Shown here: in pieces, positions 35,543-44,261 of the stretch | How positions within the stretch are numbered: the stretch's first letter is position 1 | How the letters are laid out: the number at the start of each line of letters is the position of its first letter | NCBI RefSeq assembly: GCF_004683905.1 | Contig: NZ_CP038438.1 | Span: 4,526,001-4,590,000 of the forward strand | DNA from: Pseudomonas fluorescens | GTDB lineage: Bacteria > Pseudomonadota > Gammaproteobacteria > Pseudomonadales > Pseudomonadaceae | DNA length: 64,000 bases | Direction: 5' to 3' | The notes under the pieces: model-generated | Seen by the model: only the letters and a program-made list of their open reading frames with translations | What the model was told of the DNA's origin: nothing | The model's database searches: none | Position numbers and translations under genes: made by a program

Positions 35543-36171
35543 CCTGTGGGAGCTGGCTTGCTCGCGAAAGCGTCAGGTCAGTCAACAATGATGCTGAATG
35601 GGCCGGCCTCTTCGTGAGCAAGCCCACTCCCACCCTGGATCGCGACCAGCCCCGAATACTTCACCCACCGCCCACCCCTGTGGGAGCGGGCTTGCTCGCG
35701 AAGGCGTCAGATCAGTCAACATCGATGCTGAATGGGCCGGCCTCTTCGTGGGCAAGCCCACTCCCACCCTGGATCGCGACCAGCCCCGAATACTTCACCC
35801 ACCGCCCACCCCTGTGGGAGCGGGCTTGCTCGCGAAGGCGTCAGATCAGTCAACATCGATGCTGAATGGGCCGGCCTCTTCGTGGGCAAGCCCACTCCCA
35901 CCCTGGATCGCGACCAGCCCCGAATACTTCACCCACCGCCCACCCCTGTGGGAGCGGGCTTGCTCGCGAAGGCGTCAGATCAGTCAACATCGATGCTGAA
36001 TGGGCCGGCCTCTTCGTGAGCAAGCCCACTCCCACCCTGGATCGCGACCAGCCCCGAATACTTCACCCACCGCCCACCCCTGTGGGAGCGGGCTTGCTCG
36101 CGAAGGCGTCAGATCAGTCAACATCGATGCTGAATGGGCCGGCCTCTTCGTGGGCAAGCCCACTCCCACAG
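35543..36171. repeat. Tandem array of five REPINs (134-bp units)
   Basis: Units start at 35543, 35677, 35811, 35945 and 36079, an exact 134-base period. Each holds an inverted REP pair (GTGGGAGCGGGCTTGCTCGCG and CTTCGTGGGCAAGCCCACTCCC) and, in the first four, a linker (CCTGGATCGCGACCAGCC and CCGAATACTTCACCCACCGC). The fifth ends after its REPIN. Units 2-5 are almost identical; unit 1 differs at several bases (GGGAGCTGGCTTG, GTCAACAATGATG). The array fills the space between pitA and the convergent LysR gene. Confidence 0.95.
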
Positions 36172-36189
36172 TTTGATTTGTGTCAGGCA

Positions 36190-37086
36190 TTAGAGAGTGG
36201 AACGGATGACATCGCCCAACCACTCCATGAACACCCGCACCCGCAGCGGCAAATGCCGTTGCCGCGCGTACAGGATTGAAATCGCCATCGCCGGCGCGGT
36301 GAACTTCGGCAGCACAGTCAGCAGCTCACCGGTGTCCAGATGGGGCTGCATGCCGGTGCGCGGCACCTGGATCAGGCCGAAGCCGCCCAGGCACGCCGAC
36401 TCATAGGCATCGGTGCTGTTGACCGTGACGCTGCCAGCCATCGGCAGGCGCCGCACCTGTCCGTCCTGTTCATACACAAACCCTTCCGAGCGCGAACCGA
36501 GCACACCGACGTAATGCACCAGTCGATGCTGCGCCAGATCCTCCAACGTCTGCGGCACGCCGTAGCGTTCGAGGTACGCGGGGCTGGCGCAGTTGATCAT
36601 CGGGAAGTCGCCCAAGTGCCGCGCCACCACCGACTGATCCGGCTGCGCACCGATGCGCACCACGCAATCGAAACCCTCGCTGAGCAGATCGACGCGGCGG
36701 TCGGTGCTGCTGATTTCCAGTTCCAGATTCGGGTGCCGCGCCATGAACTCAGGCAGCAGCGGCATGATCAGGCGCCGCGCGAGGATGTTCGGCATGTCGA
36801 CACGAATCCGCCCGCTCAGCGACGCCGGATCCTGCCGAAACAGCCCCTCGATCTCGTCCATGTGCGACAGCAGATCCTTGCTGCGCTGGTACAACACCAG
36901 ACCGTCCTGAGTCGCCTGCACCTTGCGCGTGGTGCGTTGCAGAAGGCGGGTGCCGAGCAGGGTTTCCAAGGCCTGGACGTGTTCGGAAACCGTTGAGCGC
37001 GGCAACCCGAGACTCTCGCCAGCCAGGGTGAAACTCGACAGTTCGCTGACCCGGACGAAGGTGCGCAGCAGTTCCAGTTTGTTCAT
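36190..37086 (-). CDS. LysR-family regulator of the divergent SDR gene
   Basis: A 298-residue LysR protein. HTH: LLRTFVRVSELSSFTLAGESLGLPRSTVSEHVQALE; effector domain from about residue 90 (SGRIRVDMPNILARRLIMPLL). It belongs to the group that controls adjacent oxidoreductases. The ATG at 37086 gives the standard length; the frame is open far upstream, but that part is the antisense of the SDR gene. It is divergent from the SDR gene with 120 bases between the starts. Confidence 0.88.
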   Translation of the reverse strand: MNKLELLRTFVRVSELSSFTLAGESLGLPRSTVSEHVQALETLLGTRLLQRTTRKVQATQDGLVLYQRSKDLLSHMDEIEGLFRQDPASLSGRIRVDMPNILARRLIMPLLPEFMARHPNLELEISSTDRRVDLLSEGFDCVVRIGAQPDQSVVARHLGDFPMINCASPAYLERYGVPQTLEDLAQHRLVHYVGVLGSRSEGFVYEQDGQVRRLPMAGSVTVNSTDAYESACLGGFGLIQVPRTGMQPHLDTGELLTVLPKFTAPAMAISILYARQRHLPLRVRVFMEWLGDVIRSTL

Positions 37087-37206
37087 GAGGACACCCGTTG
37101 ATTGTTCGACTGAGTCGATCAGTGATTCCGGTTTCAGTCTGTTTATCACCCCATGGCGGATAAATAAACTTTGCTCATCACCACTCAACGCAATCGAGGA
37201 TTTCAC

Positions 37207-37962
37207 ATGAGCCGCAAAATCGCATTGATCACCGGTGCCAGCCGTGGCCTGGGCAAGAACGCCGCCCTGCACCTCGCCGCCGAAGGCGTGGACATCATCG
37301 GCACCTACAACAGCCGAGCCGATGAAGCCCAGGCGCTGGTGGCTGAACTGGAACAACGCGGCGCCAAAGCCGTGATGCTGCAACTGGATGTCGGCCGCAG
37401 CGAAACCTTTGCCGATTTCGCCTCGCGGGTTGCGCAAGCGCTGCAGCAACTGGAGCGTCCGCGTTTCGACTTCCTGATCAACAACGCCGGGATCGGTGTG
37501 CACGCGGCGTTCGCCGAGACCACCCCGGAACAGTTCGACCTGCTGATGAATATCCAGCTCAAAGGGCCGTTCTTCCTGACTCAGCAACTGCTGCCGCTGA
37601 TCAATGACGGCGGCCGGATCATCAACATCTCCAGCGGCCTGACCCGCTTCAGCCTGCCGGGTTATGCCGCCTACGCGGCGATGAAAGGCGCGATGGAAGT
37701 GCTGACCCGCTATCAGGCCAAGGAGCTGGGTGCGCGGCAGATCGGCGTGAACATCCTGGCGCCGGGCGCTATCGAGACCGATTTTGGCGGCGGTGCGGTG
37801 CGCGACAACGCGGCGTTGAACGCGATGGTCGCGAGCAATACCGCACTGGGTCGCGCCGGGCAGCCGGATGATATTGGTGGCGCGCTGTCGATGCTGCTGG
37901 CGCCGGGCGCGCAGTGGATCAACGGGCAGCGGGTCGAGGCATCGGGAGGAATGTTCCTCTAA
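37207..37962 (+). CDS. Short-chain dehydrogenase/reductase
   Basis: A 251-residue classical SDR. The Rossmann motif TGASRGLG (residues 9-16), NNAGIG, the catalytic serine in NISSG and the YxxxK motif (YAAMK) are all present, followed by the FabG-like PGAIETDFGG. It is an NAD(P)H-dependent oxidoreductase; the substrate is unknown. A GAGGATTTCAC Shine-Dalgarno supports the start. The divergent LysR gene is the likely regulator. Confidence 0.9.
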   Translation: MSRKIALITGASRGLGKNAALHLAAEGVDIIGTYNSRADEAQALVAELEQRGAKAVMLQLDVGRSETFADFASRVAQALQQLERPRFDFLINNAGIGVHAAFAETTPEQFDLLMNIQLKGPFFLTQQLLPLINDGGRIINISSGLTRFSLPGYAAYAAMKGAMEVLTRYQAKELGARQIGVNILAPGAIETDFGGGAVRDNAALNAMVASNTALGRAGQPDDIGGALSMLLAPGAQWINGQRVEASGGMFL

Positions 37963-37999
37963 ACCCCCGATTCACTAAAAACTTTCTTGGTGAGAGCCT

Positions 38000-38107
38000 C
38001 TGTGGCGAGGGGATTTATCCCCGATGGACTGCGCAGCAGGCCCTTCTTTTCTGGATAAAAAGAGGGGCCGCTACGCGCCCCATCGGGGATAAATCCCCTC
38101 GCCACAG
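38000..38107. repeat. Repeat pair of the GCGAGGGGATTTATCCCCGAT family
   Basis: CTGTGGCGAGGGGATTTATCC and GGGGATAAATCCCCTCGCCACAG form inverted arms between convergent genes. Confidence 0.88.
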
Positions 38108-38132
38108 GTTTTATATTCGCCATAGGTTGTGC

Positions 38133-38570
38133 TTATCCCGCGCATACCCGGCGGGTCACGAGGCGCTCGCGCACCACGTCATACCCCCAGTGATACACAT
38201 AGGTGTACGGCAGGAAAAACAGCAGCACGCCGATGTCGAGCAAGAACGCCTGCCACAGGCTGACCGACAACCACCAGGCGATCAGCGGCACGCCCATCAC
38301 GATCAATCCGCCCTCAAACAGCAGCGCATGGACCACCCGGGTCCAGGCGTTGTGGCCGACATTCAGGCGCTTGAGCATGCGGTCGAAAAAGCCGTTGAAC
38401 AGCACGTTCCACGCCAGCGCCAGCAGAGCGATCAGCACGGTCACCGCGCCCATGTCCAGCAGCGGTTTGTCCATGATCCACGCCAGTAACGGGGTACAGA
38501 TCAGGATCGCCAGACACTCGAAACCGATGGCCTGGAAGATACGTTCAGTGATGGATTTGTTGGCAGTCAT
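38133..38570 (-). CDS. PACE-family efflux transporter (first copy)
   Basis: A 145-residue protein with four membrane helices, made of two repeated bacterial transmembrane-pair (BTP) domains, the architecture of AceI-like proton-coupled exporters of chlorhexidine and other cationic compounds. The first helix has the conserved acidic residue in FQAIGFECLAILICTPLLAW; the second repeat is VVHALLFEGGLIVMGVPLIAWWL. An AAGGAGTCAGGCC Shine-Dalgarno precedes the ATG. It is divergent from a LysR gene, the standard genetic context for PACE. Confidence 0.9.
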   Translation of the reverse strand: MTANKSITERIFQAIGFECLAILICTPLLAWIMDKPLLDMGAVTVLIALLALAWNVLFNGFFDRMLKRLNVGHNAWTRVVHALLFEGGLIVMGVPLIAWWLSVSLWQAFLLDIGVLLFFLPYTYVYHWGYDVVRERLVTRRVCAG

Positions 38571-38659
38571 GGCCTGACTCCTTGAGTGAAGAGGGTTGCC
38601 ATGATCTGCCCTCATACCGATACTTCATAACCAATAACCATCGATCAAGGCGATAGTTC

Positions 38660-39514
38660 ATGGCTTCGCAAGAAGTGCTGTTGGCGTTTGTGCAAGCGGC
38701 CACTCAGGGTTCGTTTTCGGCAGCGGCGCGCAAGCTGGGGCGCAGTCAGTCAACCATCAGTGCCGCAGTGGCGAGTCTTGAGATCGATCTGGATCTGGTG
38801 CTGTTCGACCGCAGCAGCCGCAAACCGACGCTGACCCCGGCCGGTCATGTGATGCTGCAACGGGCCGAGGCGATTCTGGCGGCCACCAGTCGTATGGAAA
38901 TGAGCGCCCGGCAACTGGCACAAGGCGTCGAGCCGAAGCTGACCGTGGCGATTTCCGACACCTACCAGTCAGCGCGATTTGAAGCGGCACTGGTCGGCTT
39001 CGAGCAGCGTTATCCGGACCTGGAACTGGAATGCTTGATCGCCGAGTGTGACGACCTGATCGAGTTGGTCCAGCGTGGCCGCGCACACTTGGCGTTTGCC
39101 GAAATGCAGGACACCTATCCACCGGATCTGGTGACCTCGACCGTCGCCGAGCGCACTGACCTGGCGCTGTTCGTCAAAGATGATCATGTGCTGACCCGTG
39201 TCGAACGGGTCGACCAGCAGGTGCTGGAGCAGCATCGCGAGTTGCGCCTGGCGACCATCGTCAATCCCTACGACAGCCGGGCAAAGGGCCGGGTGTGGTC
39301 GGCGCCGAGTTACCTGATGCTGATGGAAATGGCGGAGATGGGCTTTGGCTGGGCGGCGCTGCCGCGCTGGCTGGTGGCGCGTTTCGGTAATGGCTCGCTG
39401 GTGGAACTGACGGTGCGCGGCTGGCCGCGGCCGGTGTATGTCGATGCGTTGTGGTCGCGGCTGTATCCGCCGGGGCCGGCGGGGAGCTGGTTGCTGAGCA
39501 AGATGCTGGAATAG
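38660..39514 (+). CDS. LysR-family regulator paired with the first PACE gene
   Basis: A 284-residue LysR protein. HTH: LLAFVQAATQGSFSAAARKLGRSQSTISAAVASLEIDL; effector-binding domain from about residue 88. It starts 90 bases from the divergent PACE start, so it probably controls that exporter. Confidence 0.88.
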   Translation: MASQEVLLAFVQAATQGSFSAAARKLGRSQSTISAAVASLEIDLDLVLFDRSSRKPTLTPAGHVMLQRAEAILAATSRMEMSARQLAQGVEPKLTVAISDTYQSARFEAALVGFEQRYPDLELECLIAECDDLIELVQRGRAHLAFAEMQDTYPPDLVTSTVAERTDLALFVKDDHVLTRVERVDQQVLEQHRELRLATIVNPYDSRAKGRVWSAPSYLMLMEMAEMGFGWAALPRWLVARFGNGSLVELTVRGWPRPVYVDALWSRLYPPGPAGSWLLSKMLE

Positions 39515-39524
39515 CGGCGCGCCC

Positions 39525-39593
39525 ATTCGCGAGCAAGCTCGCTCCCACAGTTGGAATGCGATCGCCTGTGGGAGCGGGCTTGCTCGCGAAGGG
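39525..39593. repeat. REPIN
   Basis: A tight inverted pair, TTCGCGAGCAAGCTCGCTCCC and GGGAGCGGGCTTGCTCGCGAA, with a short spacer. Confidence 0.88.
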
Positions 39594-39620
39594 GCCGGCA
39601 CTGCCAATGAATTCCTGGGA

Positions 39621-40850
39621 TCAATCCAGTTCGCTCAGCCGCCCCTCGATAAACCGCCGCTCCGGCTCTTGCCGGGTCAGTTCCAGTGCTCGCCGATACG
39701 CCGCCCGCGCCTGCTGCACCCGGCCCAACTGCCGACAAAACTCCGCCCGCGCCGAATGCGCCAGGTGGTAATCCTGCAACTCACCGCGATCCAGAATCCC
39801 CTCGATCAGCGTCAGCCCCGCCAACGCACCATCGCGCTTGGCCACTGCCACCGCGCGGTTCAACTCGATCACCGGCGACGGCACCGCCCGCAACAGCACG
39901 TCATACAGCCCGACGATCTGCTGCCAGTCGGTTTCTGCCGCTGACGGCGCTTCGGCATGCACCGCGGCAATCGCCGCTTGCAGGCAATACGGCCCGAACC
40001 TTCGGGTGGTCAGCGCCCGCTCCACCAGCGCACAACCTTCAGCAATCAACCCGGCATCCCAGCGCGAGCGATCCTGGTCATCCAGCAGCACCAGTTCACC
40101 ACTGGGCGAAGTGCGCGCCGGCCGACGTGATTCGTGCAACAGCATCAACGCCAGCAGGCCCATGACCTCCGGTTCCGGCAGCAGCTCCATCAGCAACCGC
40201 CCAAGCCGAATCGCCTCGCGGGTCAGATCTTCGCGGGTCAGTTCGGCGCCCATCGACGCCGAATAGCCTTCGTTGAACACCAGATAAATCACCCGCAACA
40301 CGCTGTCGAGGCGCTCGGGCAGTTCGCTCAGGCTCGGCACTTGGTAAGGGATTTTTGCATCGCGAATCTTCGCCTTGGCACGGACGATGCGCTGGGCAAT
40401 CGCCGCCGGTGCCGAGAGAAACGCGCGGGCGATTTCCTCGGTGGTCAGGTCGCAGACTTCCCGCAGGGTCAGCGGCACTTGCGCATCCGCCGCCAGCGCC
40501 GGGTGACAGCAGGTGAAGATCAGCCGCAGGCGGTCGTCTTCCACGTCTTCGCCACTCCAGTCGGCCTGTTCCAATTCTTCGAGCTGCGCCAGCAACAGCG
40601 GCTGCGAGGCCTTGAAGCGGGCGCGGCGGCGCAACACATCGATGGCCTTGAAGCGCCCGGTGGACACCAGCCAGGTGCGCGGATTGTCCGGCACACCGTC
40701 GCGCTGCCAGCGCTCGACCGCCACGAAGAACGCCTCGTGCAAGGCTTCTTCGGCGAGGTCGAAATCCCCGAGCAGACGAATCAGGGTCGCCAGAATCCGC
40801 CGCGAGTCTTCGCGATAGACCTGCTCGACCCGCGCCCGGACTTCAGACAT
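39621..40850 (-). CDS. ECF sigma factor with C-terminal TPR-like extension (ECF42 type)
   Basis: A 409-residue protein. Sigma-70 regions 2 (LIRLLGDFDLAEEALHEAFFVAVERWQRDGVPDNPRTWL) and 4 (LTLREVCDLTTEEIARAFLSAPAAIAQRIVRAKAKI) occupy the first 180 residues. A long C-terminal DUF6596/TPR-like domain follows, with LNRAVAVAKRDGALAGL and the tail QARAAYRRALELTRQEPERRFIEGRL. This is the ECF42 group, which lacks an anti-sigma factor and sits beside DGPF proteins, as here. The start overlaps the upstream DGPF gene by eight bases. Confidence 0.9.
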   Translation of the reverse strand: MSEVRARVEQVYREDSRRILATLIRLLGDFDLAEEALHEAFFVAVERWQRDGVPDNPRTWLVSTGRFKAIDVLRRRARFKASQPLLLAQLEELEQADWSGEDVEDDRLRLIFTCCHPALAADAQVPLTLREVCDLTTEEIARAFLSAPAAIAQRIVRAKAKIRDAKIPYQVPSLSELPERLDSVLRVIYLVFNEGYSASMGAELTREDLTREAIRLGRLLMELLPEPEVMGLLALMLLHESRRPARTSPSGELVLLDDQDRSRWDAGLIAEGCALVERALTTRRFGPYCLQAAIAAVHAEAPSAAETDWQQIVGLYDVLLRAVPSPVIELNRAVAVAKRDGALAGLTLIEGILDRGELQDYHLAHSARAEFCRQLGRVQQARAAYRRALELTRQEPERRFIEGRLSELD

Positions 40851-41187
40851 TCAACTGCCGCACCGGACGCACTTCAACGCTGCCGACCCGGGCCGCCGGA
40901 ATATTGCCGGCGACCTGAATCGCTTCGTTGAGATCCTTGGCATCGATCAGGTAGAAACCGGCCAGTTGCTCCTTGGTTTCAGCGAACGGGCCATCGGTGA
41001 TCGACAGCTTGCCGTTGCGCATCCGGACGGTGGTTGCGGTCTGCACCGACTCCAGCGCTTCGGCCGCGACCATCCGCCCGCTGCCCTGAATCGACTCGGC
41101 GTAGGCCCAGCACTCGGCGTCTTCCGGGCTGTCGGGCGAGTTGTGCAGCAGGCGCTCATCGCTGTAGACCAGGCATAAATACTTCAT
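40843..41187 (-). CDS. DGPF (YCII-related) domain protein
   Basis: A 114-residue protein beginning MKYLCLVYSDERLL, with the family motif in SITDGPFAETKEQLAGFYLID. DGPF proteins sit next to ECF42 sigma factors in many actinobacteria and Pseudomonas; their role may be to modulate the sigma factor or to act as an enzyme, which is not settled. It precedes and overlaps the sigma gene, so they are co-translated. Confidence 0.9.
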   Translation of the reverse strand: MKYLCLVYSDERLLHNSPDSPEDAECWAYAESIQGSGRMVAAEALESVQTATTVRMRNGKLSITDGPFAETKEQLAGFYLIDAKDLNEAIQVAGNIPAARVGSVEVRPVRQLNV

Positions 41188-41227
41188 GGTTTTCTCCTGA
41201 TTCGAACGGATCAACTATGGCTGAAGA

Positions 41228-41653
41228 TCAGGGTTGTACATCGAACAGCGTGCTGCCGCTCATCGGATCGAACGGTGCCGACCAGTGCTCGTGAGCGATT
41301 TTCCACGTCCCGCCGACCTGCCGATAGCACGCGGTGGCGCGCATCCAGCAGCTCTGGGTTTCGCCCTTGTCGTTGGTGCCGCCGCAATGCGTTACCCAAT
41401 GGGCGAAGGCGAGGTTGTCGGCGGTCTCGATGGCGATCTCGTGAAACTCGAAAACGTGCGGGCCGGAACACATCTCCATGCAGGCTTCCCAGTGGGCACG
41501 GTAGGCCGCTTTGCCCTTGAATTGCAGGGCCTTGATCGCATCGAAGGAGACGATGTCGTCGGTGTACAACGTCATGACCTTGTCGACGTTCTTGGTCATT
41601 ACCGCGTCGCGGTAGGTATTGATCAGGGTCTGGATTTCAGTCTGTGCGCTCAT
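41228..41653 (-). CDS. SnoaL-like/NTF2-fold protein
   Basis: A 141-residue protein with an NTF2-like fold: TLINTYRDAVMTKNVDKVMTLYTDDIVSFDAI and FAHWVTHCGG, then WKIAHEHWSAPFD. The SgcJ/EcaC or calcium/calmodulin kinase II association type is common for this pattern. It is the first gene of the ECF42 module (about 40 bases before the DGPF start). It has no catalytic residue that fixes a reaction. Confidence 0.82.
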   Translation of the reverse strand: MSAQTEIQTLINTYRDAVMTKNVDKVMTLYTDDIVSFDAIKALQFKGKAAYRAHWEACMEMCSGPHVFEFHEIAIETADNLAFAHWVTHCGGTNDKGETQSCWMRATACYRQVGGTWKIAHEHWSAPFDPMSGSTLFDVQP

Positions 41654-41794
41654 GGTGTTCTCCGTGGTTTTTGTGCTGAAGACACCCTTAGTCGTTCGAC
41701 CATCGTACGGATCGACAGACGAAACAAAAAATTTCCGCCGAACACAAAATCGCTAGAATCCGAGGCTCATCTTTGTAGGAAAAAGGAAATTCCC

Positions 41795-42280
41795 GTGTCA
41801 GCCCAACTCGTGCCGTACGACAGCCTGAACGCGTTGCAGCGTCAGCAGGTCGAGGCGATTGAAATCCATCCCGAGCAGATCAAATTTTCCGGCGACATTC
41901 ACGGCGCGTTGCACACGCTGCTGTCCAGACCCGGCCCCGGCGTCAAAGGTTTCGCGCTGCTGGCCGATCAGGTGCCGGTGGCTTTTCTGCTGCTCAAGCG
42001 CCCACCGGTGTTGCCGGACTGGGCCGATGAACACAGCGCCACCCTGCACGCCTTGCAGGTCGATCACCGGGCACAGGGCAAAGGTTACGGCAAGGCTTGC
42101 CTGCAGGCGCTGCCCGAGGTGGCGCGTGAAGCATGGCCGGAGATCAAGGGTCTGGAACTGTCGGTGGATGCCGATAACGATGCCGCCATCGCGCTGTACG
42201 CCAAACACGGTTTCGTCGACAGCGGCGAAGCGTACAAGGGCCGGGTCGGTTACGAACGGCGTATGGGACTGTTTTTCTAA
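41795..42280 (+). CDS. GNAT-family N-acetyltransferase
   Basis: The protein has 161 residues. The acetyl-CoA binding motif A is in LQVDHRAQGKGYGKACLQAL, followed by LSVDADNDAAIALYAKHGFVDSGE. The start is a GTG at 41795 supported by the AAAAGGAAATTCCC Shine-Dalgarno; no ATG is available at a sensible place. The acceptor is unknown. It is followed after 18 bases by the PPOX-like gene, so the two probably form an operon. Confidence 0.85.
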   Translation: MSAQLVPYDSLNALQRQQVEAIEIHPEQIKFSGDIHGALHTLLSRPGPGVKGFALLADQVPVAFLLLKRPPVLPDWADEHSATLHALQVDHRAQGKGYGKACLQALPEVAREAWPEIKGLELSVDADNDAAIALYAKHGFVDSGEAYKGRVGYERRMGLFF

Positions 42281-42298
42281 ATCATCGAGGGATGCACG

Positions 42299-42904
42299 AT
42301 GATCGATTCAATCGAAGCACTGGAAGCTATTTACGGCCTGCCCCACGACCGCGCGGTGCGCAAGCAGATCGGTTTTCTCAACGAGGATTATCAGGCGATG
42401 GTGCGCCTGTCGCCGCTGGTGATCGTCAGCTCGGTGGGCGCCGACGGTCTCGACAATTCGCCACGCGGTGACAAAGCCGGGTTCGTGCGGATCATTGACC
42501 AAAACACCCTGGCCCTGCCGGACCGCCCGGGCAACAACCGCATCGATACCCTGCGCAATGTGCTGCACGATCCACGGGTGTCGTTGCTGTTCATCATTCC
42601 GGGCATTGGCGAGACCTTGCGGGTCAATGGCACCGCGACCATCAGCGCCGATCCTGAGCTGCTGGAAAGCTTTGCGGTGAACGGCAAACCGGCGAAAACC
42701 GTGTTGCTGGTGACGGTAGAGGCAGCGTTTTTCCACTGCTCGAAAGCCTTTGTGCGCTCTGACGCCTGGAACCCGGAAACCCACCTGCCGCGCTCGGCCC
42801 TGCCCTCTGCGGGCGCGTTTCACAAGCGCCTGAATGACGGGCAGTTTGACGCCGAGACCTACGACCGCGAAGCACCGAAAAGAGTAAGCGACACCCTTTA
42901 CTGA
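42299..42904 (+). CDS. Pyridoxamine-5'-phosphate-oxidase-like flavoprotein (MSMEG_1061-type)
   Basis: A 201-residue PPOX split-barrel protein: VIVSSVGADGLDNSPRGDKAGFVRIID and TLALPDRPGNNRIDTLRNVLHDPRVSLLFIIPG, the FMN/PPOX core of the MSMEG_1061 group. It is likely an FMN- or F420-dependent oxidoreductase of unknown substrate. It is the last GC-rich gene before the AT-rich island. Confidence 0.85.
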   Translation: MIDSIEALEAIYGLPHDRAVRKQIGFLNEDYQAMVRLSPLVIVSSVGADGLDNSPRGDKAGFVRIIDQNTLALPDRPGNNRIDTLRNVLHDPRVSLLFIIPGIGETLRVNGTATISADPELLESFAVNGKPAKTVLLVTVEAAFFHCSKAFVRSDAWNPETHLPRSALPSAGAFHKRLNDGQFDAETYDREAPKRVSDTLY

Positions 42905-42920
42905 AAAAATATCTCATATT

Positions 42921-42953
42921 CTCTTACAGGACTAAATAATCATCCTGTAAGAG
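42921..42953. other. Perfect 11-bp hairpin at the left edge of the AT-rich island
   Basis: CTCTTACAGGA and TCCTGTAAGAG are exact inverted copies with an 11-base A/T-rich loop, 16 bases after the PPOX stop. Only TT follows the stem, so it is a weak terminator candidate or a boundary element. Confidence 0.5.
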
Positions 42954-43175
42954 TTATCCCACGAGCAATCCCAAATCATTTAAAACCAATAAAACCCTGT
43001 AAGTAAATTCTGATTTTCACCTTGGATATTGACGTCGTACTGTCAAACACTCTAGGTTCTAGCCATGAGTAAATTCATTAATTACTCAATAGATTTGCCA
43101 TTGTTGAAAACGGACTCTGACATGGAGACTGACACTTAAAGCACAGCAGCACTCGACACCCCCGAGGAGCATCGC
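42954..43175. promoter_or_regulatory. Probable promoter region of the AT-rich operon
   Basis: The non-coding DNA becomes AT-rich here. TTGACG at 43029-43034 could serve as a -35 box, but the -10 at 17-18 bases (around TAGGTT) is poor. A GAGGAG Shine-Dalgarno stands before the ATG-less GTG start at 43176. No operator is recognised. Confidence 0.3.
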
Positions 43176-44237
43176 GTGACAAAAATTCTAATTAAGACGT
43201 CAAAATCAAAAATCACCAGCAATGAAATAACTATATTGGATGGAAGAATTTCTATACCAAAAAATTATCTTTTAGAGAAAGCTTTTTTAGAATCGACAAG
43301 CATTCTAATTATTTCTGGCTCTCTAATAGATGGCATAGGAACAATTCACTCCGACATCGACTGCATCATTCTATGCGAACAACGCCCTACAGCAAAAAGC
43401 ATTAAGGATATCGAACACGCGTTTGTCACAAATGAAAATTATCGCCATATCACGAAAAACGAAGAAGTCCACAACACAACCGACTTCTATGGAGACTCCA
43501 GCATCCACATTGACGCTGACTACATCACCTTCTCGGAAATTGAAGACATATATAAAAAAATCAACAAAGCGTTTACTGAGGTAATTTCTGACCAGCGCTT
43601 CCTATATGACCCAATACTAACAAACACAGAAAACAACATCATTCATCGTTCTATCATCGGACATGCCATTACAAACGAAGAAAGATTCAAATCTATAAAA
43701 TCAAGAATTCCTTTGGACAAGCATATCTACATTGCACATCGTGAGAAACTTCCCGTCTTTTATGCGTTTCAGGATATTCAAGGGTGTTGGCAGTCAGGAA
43801 ATCTCTGGATGGGCTGTGAGATAGCCAGAGACATGATGCTAAAAACATCCATGAGTTTTACATACCTCACTGGCACTTCGAACAAGCACTATAAGTGGAT
43901 ATACTCAAACATGTATCGAGTTGAAGGATACGAAACCATCAAAAACAAGTTCTTTGCTTTGGCCAGGCAAGGAGCAACTACAGAAACGGAATGCAGATCC
44001 TATATCCAAGAGATACTGGACTACATGGACTTGGTATTCCTAGCAATTGAGGACCTGCTAAAAACAAAAGACATCTACCCAACGACAAAAACTTCTCTTG
44101 CCGCACTAGATAATGAGTTCAACGAGCGCAAACAAACCAAACATAAAATTTCAATGTGCGAGTACTATTTCAGAAAAAAATACTTTGCTGCTTCCCAGAC
44201 CCCACGCCTAACAACCTTACTTAAAGAATGGGATTGA
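43176..44237 (+). CDS. Nucleotidyltransferase-fold protein (island gene 1)
   Basis: A 353-residue protein starting at a GTG with a strong GAGGAG Shine-Dalgarno. Residues 44-66 read LIISGSLIDGIGTIHSDIDCIIL, which fits the nucleotidyltransferase superfamily signature (GS, then DxD at D60/D62), with a third acidic candidate in HIDADYITF (D113/D115). Relatives transfer nucleotides to small molecules, proteins or RNA. The C-terminal 240 residues are helical and unrecognised. Codon use is AT-rich, unlike the flanking genes. It opens a six-gene operon. Confidence 0.72.
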   Translation: MTKILIKTSKSKITSNEITILDGRISIPKNYLLEKAFLESTSILIISGSLIDGIGTIHSDIDCIILCEQRPTAKSIKDIEHAFVTNENYRHITKNEEVHNTTDFYGDSSIHIDADYITFSEIEDIYKKINKAFTEVISDQRFLYDPILTNTENNIIHRSIIGHAITNEERFKSIKSRIPLDKHIYIAHREKLPVFYAFQDIQGCWQSGNLWMGCEIARDMMLKTSMSFTYLTGTSNKHYKWIYSNMYRVEGYETIKNKFFALARQGATTETECRSYIQEILDYMDLVFLAIEDLLKTKDIYPTTKTSLAALDNEFNERKQTKHKISMCEYYFRKKYFAASQTPRLTTLLKEWD

Positions 44238-44261
44238 ACATTTACAGTTAGCCCTCTTGGA

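Noticed and set aside
35543..36171. Regular 134-bp repeats considered as a CRISPR array
   Set aside because: The whole unit, including the supposed spacers, is repeated; each unit holds an inverted REP pair; no cas genes are near.
35598..36279. Repeated short open frames within the REPIN array (MGRPLREQAHSHPGSRP-type proteins)
   Set aside because: They are translations of the REP sequence itself, recur with the 134-bp period and have no ribosome sites.
42921..42953. 11-bp hairpin considered as the PPOX gene terminator
   Set aside because: Only two T follow the stem, so terminator function is weak; kept as an edge element.
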